NCBI RefSeq assembly: GCF_028769735.1
Contig: NC_088179.1
Location: 4,027,501 to 4,091,500 of the forward strand
DNA length: 64,000 nt
Direction: 5' to 3'
Source: Zonotrichia leucophrys gambelii
Lineage: Eukaryota > Chordata > Aves > Passeriformes > Passerellidae
Below, piece by piece: positions 57,701 through 64,000 of the stretch. The notes under the pieces were generated by a model. It saw nothing but the letters and a program-made list of their open reading frames with translations, was not told where the DNA came from and did not search any database. Both the position numbers and the translations under genes were made by a program. Each line of letters starts with the position of its first letter. Within the stretch, counting starts at the first letter, position 1.

Positions 57701-60700
57701 TCTCTTCTGAGGGGTGGGAGTGTGCTGTGTGCCTGTGAAATGCTCAGTTTGAGGTGGGGTTTTTTATTTTGAAGAAGTTTGATTATGCCATCAACTGCAG
57801 GGACTGGTACGTGCACTCACAGCATCTCTTCATCTACCTGGAGAATAACATGGATTTCTTATCTCTTCTGAGGGGTGAGAGTGTGCTGTGTGCCTGTGAA
57901 ATGCTCAGTTTCAGGTGGGGTTTCTTGTTTTCTAATTTTGAGCAAGTTTGATTATGCCATCAACTGCCAGGACTGGTATGTGCACACACAGCATCCCTTC
58001 ATCCATCTGTGGACAATAACATGGATTTCTTATCTCTCCTGGGGGTGGGAGTGTGCTGTGTGTGCCTGTGAAATGCTCAGTTTGAGGTGGGGTTTTTGTT
58101 TTCTAATTTTGAAGAAGTTTGATTATGCCATCAACTGCAGGGACTGGTACGTGCACACACAGCATCCCTTCATCTACCTATGGAGAATAACATGGATTTC
58201 TTATCTCTTCTGAGGGGTGAGAGTGTGCCGTGTGCCTGTGAAATGCTCAATTTGAAGTGGGGTTTTTTGTTTTCTAATTTTGAGCAAGTTTGATTATGCC
58301 ATCAACTGCCAGGACTGGTACGTGCACACACAGCATCTCTTCATCCATCTGTGGAGAATAACATGGATTTCTTATCTCTTCTGAGGGGTGAGAGTGTGCT
58401 GTGTGCCTGTGAAATGCTCAGTTTCAGGTGGGGTTTTTTTATTTTGAGCAAGTTTGATTATGCCATCAACTGCAGGGACTGGTATGTGCACACAGAGCAT
58501 CTCTTCATCTACCTGTGGACAATAACATGGATTTCTTATCTCTCCTGGGGGGTGGGAGTGTGCTGTGTGCCTGTGAAAGTCTCAGTTTCAGGTGGGGTTT
58601 CTTGTTTTCTAATTTTGAAGAAGTTTGATAATGCCATCAACTGCAGGGACTGGTACGTGCACACACAGCATCTCTTCATCTACCTATGGAGAATAACATG
58701 GATTTCTTATCTCTTCTGAGGGGTGAGAGTGTGCTGTGTGTGCCTGTGAAATGCTCACTTTGAGGTGAGGTTTTTTGTTTTCTAATTTTGAAGAAGCTTA
58801 ATCCTGCTGTCATGAATGAATTCCAATACGTGTGAAGAGGAATCAATAACTTTAGCACATCTTGAAATCAATTTTGTAATGCTTTTTATTTCTTTGTTAA
58901 CTTCCATTTTGCTTGAAAGAGCTTTAAGTGAACAGTGACCTTGATTCTCAATAATACTCTGAGAAAGTAAATCACCTACTCTTCAGTGCAAGCAAAAATC
59001 CACCCCTGGATCTTGTCCACGTTCACTTGAGCATTCTCAGATTCTGTGCCTAATTTTTAAGTGCTTTTCATCAACTTAGATTTTCATTGTTTGTTTGTTT
59101 AGGTTTTTTTTTCTTTTTACAAATTTACATTATAGTAAACACTGAGAACTAATCTTGAGGTCAAATCAGTTTTCAGTGGTAATTCCTTTTCCCACATCTC
59201 TCAAACCCCTGAACCTCAAGGCAACCTCTGCCTTTCCCCATAATTTTGGAAATTAAATTGCCCAATGAAGTGAAATTCAGCTTCAAGCCCACATGTCCTG
59301 TCCTGTGAGCCCAAGGGCTACTGCATGAACAATCTCCTGTTTCATTTGTTCAAAAGCTTGTTGTTGTTCAGGACCCCACTTGAAATCATTCTTCTTCTGG
59401 GTCACATGAGGGAGAGGCCTTGCAATCTGACTGTGCTCTGCAATATGCACCTTACAAAATCCCACAGCCCCTGGGTCAGCCTGAGCTTCATTCCTGCTGC
59501 TCACTGGGGACAGAGCTGCTGTTTTGTTCACCACATCCAGTGGAGTCTGACAATGCCTATTTTGCCATTTTACTCCTAAAAACTGGATTTCCTGAGCAGG
59601 TCCCTTGACCTTACTTTGTTTTATGGCAAAACCAACCTTCAGGAAGATCTGGATTGTTTTCTCCCCTTGCTCAAAAACTTCCTCTGCCATGTTTCCCCAC
59701 ATGATGATGCCATCAATGTACTGCCAGTGTTCTGAAAGCTTACACTTCAGGAGTAACATCAGCCCTTCTGTTCTGTCTGAGGACCTGCCCACTGGAAGCT
59801 GGAGCTGCATTTATGCTTGAAGAATTTCCTGTGGTGGTTGTACTTCCTGTCAGCTCCTGCCCCCCTGCTGCTGAGGCAGTGGTGGCTTTTCCATCCCACT
59901 TCCTGATGTCTTTTGTGTGGCCATGTAGGTGAAACCACAGGTTACCACGTGGTGTACATCCTGTGTCCTGAGGATGGGGCTGTTTGCTCCCAGCAGCAGG
60001 GACTGACCCATACTGGTGGAGTATGGAACATTTCCTCTCTAGTTTGCTAGAGTTTTTCAAATCTGTTCTTAATCTTGGACAGTCTTTGCACAGCTGAGGT
60101 GCAGGTTGGTCAGGAGGGAAAAAACTAATATTCATGTTGCCAGAGCTGGGTCACCTGAAGCACTGTTTGCTCTCCTTCTTGCATTGACATACAACATGTA
60201 CAACTTCTGTCTGTACAAACTTCTGCCACGTGGGTTGTGTACAGAGGACCTCAGAGGATCTGCAGGGGACTGATGGTTATTTGGAACCCCAGAGATTGCC
60301 CCCAGCACAGCTAATTCTCTCAGGTACTGGATACCTTCCTCCATGGCCTTCCACCTGCCTGGTCACACCATTAGATCATCCTTGAGGGAATACCTTTCCC
60401 TCACACTTGACAGAAGTCACCACCAGAGCTGAGAGTTTCTGGCCTCATCCCAATCCCCTTGTCAATGCCAGGACAGGGATCCCAGCTCCTTGGCTTCCCT
60501 ATGATCTGCTTCCACATGGTGGGCCACCATGTCCTGGCACCAGAGCAGCCAGGATGCCAGGGTGTCCCCAAAGGGCAGCTGACATCTTTTCATCAAGGAT
60601 AGCAATTGGGTGATTATCTCTGGCCCTGCCTCCTCTTCTGCTTCCTCTTCATCCCTCACTAAGCAAACTGATTTGGTCTTGGATTTCCTCTCTGTAGGGG

Positions 60701-63700
60701 CAGCTGTTTGTGGCAGTGGTTCAGCTGCAGTTGGAATGGCCATGGTTCCTGTTGCTCTGCTTTCCTCCTCCTTGCCTGAGGCTGCTCTCTAGTGATGAGC
60801 AGTGTCCAGTAAATAAAATCCAGGGCTCAGCACACTGCTATAAGTTGTTCCTCTCTGGAGTTGTCCCCTCCTGTAGATCTGGGCCAGAATCAGGACATGA
60901 GTGGACAAAAGTTGGGTATGAGCAGGCAGTCCCTGAAAGCCATGAGTGTCCCAGGCTGAGGGAGGGAGTTCTGCCCCACTCCTGTGAGATCTGCATCCAG
61001 CTCTGGGCTCTGACACATGGCAGACATGGACCTGTTAAGGCAGATGCAGAGGAAAACCACAAAAATGATCCAGAACAGCAGTAAAGAGAGGCTGGGAGAG
61101 TTGGGGCTCCATCTGAGAAAAAGACCCAGGGAAACCTTACTGAGGCCTTGAAATATATCCAAGGGGCTCACAGGAAACATGGACAGAGACTTAACAGCAG
61201 GGCCTGCAGTAGCAGAGCAAGGGACAATGATTTGAAACTGAAAATAGATTTAGGTTGGATGTAGCAGAGCCTTTTTTGCAGTGTGTAGTTAATGCTAATC
61301 AAGATATAAACACTAACCCAAGAGAAATTTGTTTTAGAACTAAGGCTGGGTTATGTATATATTATCTTTCTATACATATGTGATATGCATAGTAGCTATG
61401 CTTATTTTTTTCTAGAATTCCAATAAAATTTTAAGATGTGCTCTTCTGTTTTCCCTGTTCTATAGAATCAGTAAATGAATTTTTGCCCAACAGAAGACTG
61501 GTTCACCAGCAGGCTATCTTAGTGGTTTAATACTACCTTTGAAAGAGTCCTAAAGTTGAGGGCCATTTGGTGATTCCTCAAATCTGTGTTTGTTTTCCAG
61601 CTTTAAGACCATCATCTCTTACATTGATGAGCAGTTTGAGCGATACCTGCACGATGAGAGTGGATTGAACAGAAGGCATATCATAGATAATCGAGTTCAT
61701 TGCTGTTTCTACTTCATTTCACCATTTGGTCATGGGTAGGTGTTTCTCTGTCATTTTTTATACATTATTTTATTTTAGAGAGTTGGTTTGTGCCTGGTGA
61801 CTTAAATTTTCAGAATCAGGTTGCCATTACTTAAGCAGCTGCTGTAACTGCTGACATTAATTGGCTGTGTTCTTTCTCTCTGTGTAAAGAGAGATATTTC
61901 TGTCGGAGTGAAAATAAATTGGTAATTTAGAGTAAAAAATAAATAAAAATTTTCCATGTTTTAATTTTAGCCTTAAGCCTCTGGATGTTGAGTTTATGAA
62001 GGCCATACACAACAAAGTAAATATTGTACCAGTGATTGCAAAAGCTGATACACTTTCTCTGAAGGAGAGAGAGAGACTAAAGAAGAGGGTGAGTGTTTTT
62101 CTGGCCTGCAGAAATGTGTTGTGCTTTGGTTGTGGCAGTGGGGGCATTCTCATTAACCTTGCTCTGTCCTAGCTGAGGAAAATAGAATCTCATGCACAGT
62201 GTAGCATCACTTAATATGTAGTTTGATATCCTGTAAAATATTTTGTTATGTATTTAAATGAGAAACTGTCCTTAGAATGCTGTTTGTAAAATGGTAATCT
62301 GGCTGCGTTTACAGTTAGATTGAGTGAATTTTGAAACTTTGGAAAAATATCTAAATACATTTGCTGATGGTAATTGCTCAGTTACCTGTTTAATCAATCC
62401 TAAAGCAGAGATAGTATCTGCATTTATAATGTGCACATGGGTTTTTTCCCCAGTCAGAATTCTGATGGTTAAAAAATGGGATTTTTCAGAGATGTTTGAT
62501 AGTGAGGCTGTTTTTCTTCCCTTATATCACTCCTAAAGCATTCCAGTTCTGTCTTCCAGAGGCAAGACCTCTTAACACATCCAGTCATGCAGGGCTTGAT
62601 GCTGTGTTTGCTGGGAGGAGGGGGGATTCAGCAAACCAGCATGAGCTAATAACAGCTAGGAAGTTCAGAAAGAAGTGTTAGAATTAACTCGTCACAGGCA
62701 TGCTCCAGTCTTAGCTCTTGCATTGAAAACTATGGTTTTGTCAGTTATTCTGGAATAAAAATGAAGACTTTATATATAGTATACTCTAGTAGGTGTGTTT
62801 AGAGTGCTAGAATTCTGCAGAAGTAAAGATTATTCTTTTATAAAGAGCAAAATTTGGGGTCTGTGGTAGATGGATTCCTGGTGCGGGTACCATTACTGTC
62901 AATCATGAAGAAAAAAGTATTTGTAGTGTTTATATCTCAGTTTTTCAAACACTCCCACCCCTACCCCCCAAGTAGTAATTCAGATGTAAGAGCAAGGAGG
63001 TTAAGCTGTAGAAAGCAAGTATAATTTCTGTGTCAACACCTTTATTATTATTAAAAAAAATTGCAAAGTTTTAACAAGGCAGAGCTTCCACAAAGGATGG
63101 TGGTTTTGTGAACACTATTGTTTGTATGAAAGTCCATGGCAAGTAATTGTTGAATATCATGAACAAATATAGTATTTAAAACCAAATCCTTGCTGAGCAA
63201 TTTGGATCAATAAGATAAATCCAGATTTCTTAAGAGCCTGTGTATTAAGTAATTTTCTGTTAGGATTTAAAAGTACTGATTCTCCATGTACATTATATCT
63301 ATTTATTTTATTGCATATCTCAGATTCTGGATGAAATAGAAGAGCATGGCATCAAAATTTATCACCTGCCTGATGCTGAATCAGATGAGGATGAAGATTT
63401 TAAGGAGCAGACCAGACTCCTGAAGGTATGACTGGTTTAATAGGTTATATACATGGATAATATATTGTATTTTTTCAGACTGCTCAGATGGCTTTAGGAC
63501 AGGAGCTGCAATGCAACCTGGAGTGAGTCACCCAGAAATGAGACACCTGAAGTGTCTCTGCCCAGGCTTCCCTAGCTTGGAGGATGGTGGCAGCAGTTCC
63601 TTTTATTTATTTTACACCTTTAATTTCAAAGAATTATGAACTTATTACCATAATATGCAGTGCTGAGCAGAACAAGAGTTGTTCTTGGAGTTGTTTGTCC

Positions 63701-63885
63701 TGGTTTATTGTAAGTAACTTTTTCACTTTTGGCTTTCAGGCCAGCATTCCATTTTGTGTAGTGGGGTCCAATCAACTCATTGAAGCAAAAGGCAAAAAAG
63801 TCAGAGGTCGCCTCTACCCATGGGGTGTAGTTGAAGTGGAGAATCCAGAGCATAATGACTTCCTGAAGCTGAGGACCATGTTAAT
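51698..63885 (+). CDS. SEPT2: SEPT2, septin-2 GTPase (gene-level entry, partial: first eight coding exons)
   Basis: Septin-2 is a GTP-binding protein that polymerises with other septins into filaments at the cortex, cleavage furrow and ciliary base. Eight exons with GT-AG junctions join in phase to 842 coding bases, 280 codons of about 361 in the human protein. The G1 loop GESGLGKST starts near residue 44, G3 is DTPG near residue 100 and G4 is AKAD near residue 182. The polybasic segment before G1 (HRKSVKKGF) and the basic [13 protein letters not shown] near the septin unique element are both present. The C-terminal coiled coil lies beyond the right edge. No disruption is seen. The exon ending at 57137 is followed by tandem copies of its own 3' end. 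Confidence 0.97.
52776..52896 (+). CDS. SEPT2: SEPT2 coding exon 2
   Basis: Residues 4-43, [20 protein letters not shown] through the basic segment [17 protein letters not shown], up to the first base of the P-loop glycine codon. Acceptor TTTGTAG, donor GTAAGG. Confidence 0.95.
52897..55984 (+). other. SEPT2: SEPT2 intron, mostly featureless
   Basis: AT-rich intron without a recognised mobile element or RNA gene. It holds one copy of a roughly 58-bp segment that recurs in the next intron (54262-54320). Confidence 0.45.
54262..54320 (+). repeat. Dispersed duplicate segment, copy 1
   Basis: TATAGACCAACAGTTGTTTC and following bases to GAAATAGAGGGCAAATGA match 56590-56648 with only a few differences. 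The two copies flank SEPT2 coding exon 3. Confidence 0.85.
55985..56071 (+). CDS. SEPT2: SEPT2 coding exon 3 (P-loop, G1)
   Basis: Carries [20 protein letters not shown] and ERIIPGAA. The glycine codon is completed across the phase-1 intron. Acceptor AATCACAG, donor GTAAAT. Confidence 0.95.
56590..56648 (+). repeat. Dispersed duplicate segment, copy 2
   Basis: Matches 54262-54320. Directly after it, TGTATTTGTATTAACATGTAG also resembles 56241-56267 (TGTATTTGTATTAACACCTAG), so this intron contains more than one short duplication. Confidence 0.82.
57014..57137 (+). CDS. SEPT2: SEPT2 coding exon 4 (G3 region), source of the tandem array
   Basis: Reads [20 protein letters not shown] and [16 protein letters not shown], ending with the first two bases of a cysteine codon completed in the next exon (TG|C). 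Acceptor TTTTTCAG, donor GTACGT at 57138. The last 22 bases, from ATGCCATC to GGGACTG, are the first copy of the array that follows. Confidence 0.95.
57116..58798 (+). repeat. Tandem array of ten units built from an exon end plus its 5' splice site
   Basis: Ten copies of ATGCCATCAACTGCAGGGAC followed by TGGTACGTGCACAC lie at intervals of 163, 171, 172, 163, 169, 171, 171, 164 and 171 bases. The first is the real SEPT2 exon end. The GT (or its equivalent) falls at 57138, 57301, 57472, 57644, 57807, 57976, 58147, 58318, 58482 and 58653. Copy 3 has GA instead of GT; copies 4, 6 and 9 have GTATGT; copies 6 and 8 read GCCAGGACTG. The two length classes mostly differ by presence of GTTTTCTAA before TTTTGAAG. 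Each unit also has ATAACATGGATTTCTTATCTC and GTGTGCTGTGTGCCTGTG. Confidence 0.96.
58799..59279 (+). other. SEPT2: SEPT2 intron between array and retroviral relic
   Basis: No feature recognised except a short T-rich run near 59100. Confidence 0.5.
59280..61190 (-). mobile_element. Decayed endogenous retrovirus, gag-pol remnants
   Basis: Minus-strand frames resemble retroviral proteins in order. From 61180 down to about 60130 come gag-like segments (a hydrophobic stretch [15 protein letters not shown], an acidic stretch, and [15 protein letters not shown]). At 59810-59283 lies a reverse-transcriptase fragment with [18 protein letters not shown] and [15 protein letters not shown]. The catalytic pair expected at the YxDD motif reads D-G, and the frames are broken by stops and shifts, so it is not functional. 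The pol end is truncated at about 59280 and no LTRs were identified. It lies antisense in a SEPT2 intron. The class is not assigned. Confidence 0.8.
61191..61600 (+). other. SEPT2: End of SEPT2 intron, nothing recognised
   Basis: AT-rich stretch leading to the TTTGTTTTCCAG acceptor at 61600. Confidence 0.5.
61601..61735 (+). CDS. SEPT2: SEPT2 coding exon 5
   Basis: Completes the cysteine codon, then reads [20 protein letters not shown] through [14 protein letters not shown]. Length 135. Donor GTAGGT splits a glycine codon (GG|C). Confidence 0.96.
61971..62088 (+). CDS. SEPT2: SEPT2 coding exon 6 (G4)
   Basis: [20 protein letters not shown], then [23 protein letters not shown] is the septin G4 motif. 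Acceptor TTAATTTTAG, donor GTGAGT, phase 0 at the end. Confidence 0.96.
62089..63323 (+). other. SEPT2: SEPT2 intron, nothing recognised
   Basis: No mobile element, RNA gene or conserved exon recognised. It contains a short C-rich run near 62960 and an A-rich run near 63053. Confidence 0.45.
63324..63425 (+). CDS. SEPT2: SEPT2 coding exon 7
   Basis: [20 protein letters not shown] followed by the acidic [14 protein letters not shown]. Length 102, phase 0 at both ends, donor GTATGA. Confidence 0.96.
63740..63885 (+). CDS. SEPT2: SEPT2 coding exon 8
   Basis: [20 protein letters not shown], then [20 protein letters not shown] and FLKLRTML. Ends in phase 2 before GTAAGT. The gene continues beyond 64000. 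Confidence 0.95.
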
Positions 63886-64000
63886 GTAAGTTACAACATT
63901 CCAGTTACATGGGAGTTTAGGAAACAATCACCAAGATAATCAAGCACTGCCCTGGGGGTTTGCAGCAGTTGGGTAATCCCTGGACACGTTCAGAATTTGT

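Noticed and set aside
57754..58719. Repeated peptide [15 protein letters not shown] in several open frames
   Set aside because: It is the SEPT2 exon end and intron sequence copied by the tandem array, not a repeat protein; frames change between units.

Overview
The window is nuclear DNA of a bird, most likely a songbird. Three signs point that way: CR1 LINE fragments, solo LTRs resembling repeats I remember as abundant in passerines (family assignment not checked), and compact vertebrate genes with GT-AG introns. The gene order PPP1R7 (+) - ANO7 relic (+) - HDLBP (-) - SEPT2 (+) is the same as at human 2q37.3. No prokaryotic features, CRISPR arrays, rRNAs or tRNAs were seen.

Layout. Bases 1-2975 hold the end of PPP1R7: part of its last intron, with a solo LTR and a 57/78-bp minisatellite, then the last coding exon and 3' UTR. 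Bases 2976-10150 should hold ANO7. Only scattered, frameshifted remnants of its C-terminal half are visible (7955-9862, perhaps also near 6460), mixed with a complete solo LTR, an LTR-like block and a 34-bp minisatellite. From about 10150 leftward to about 49215, on the minus strand, lies HDLBP (vigilin). All 26 coding exons can be read (12432-30784). They sum to 3804 nt, or 1267 residues plus stop, and encode an array of 15 KH-type RNA-binding modules. Upstream are a 5' UTR exon (31393-31460), an internal CpG island with a CArG/TATA element (about 34190-36060) and a second CpG island (about 48590-49750) shared head to head with SEPT2. SEPT2 (+) runs from there off the right edge. Eight coding exons (51698-63885) give the first 280 codons, covering the septin GTPase domain.

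The most unusual structure is in SEPT2. The 3' end of the exon carrying the G3 motif, together with its 5' splice site and about 145 bp of intron, is amplified into ten tandem units (57116-58798). Nine extra copies of the exon/intron junction therefore follow the real one, and eight of them keep a GT donor. Using any of them would read into a TGA at 57244-57246. The same intron carries a decayed antisense endogenous retrovirus (59280-61190).

How the genes relate: vigilin is a cytoplasmic and ER-associated multi-KH RNA-binding protein, septin-2 a filament-forming GTPase, and PPP1R7 (SDS22) a leucine-rich-repeat regulator of protein phosphatase 1. They form a conserved syntenic block, not a pathway. 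HDLBP and SEPT2 probably share a bidirectional promoter. All calls come from reading translations and splice sites by eye, with family knowledge from memory. No database search was run.
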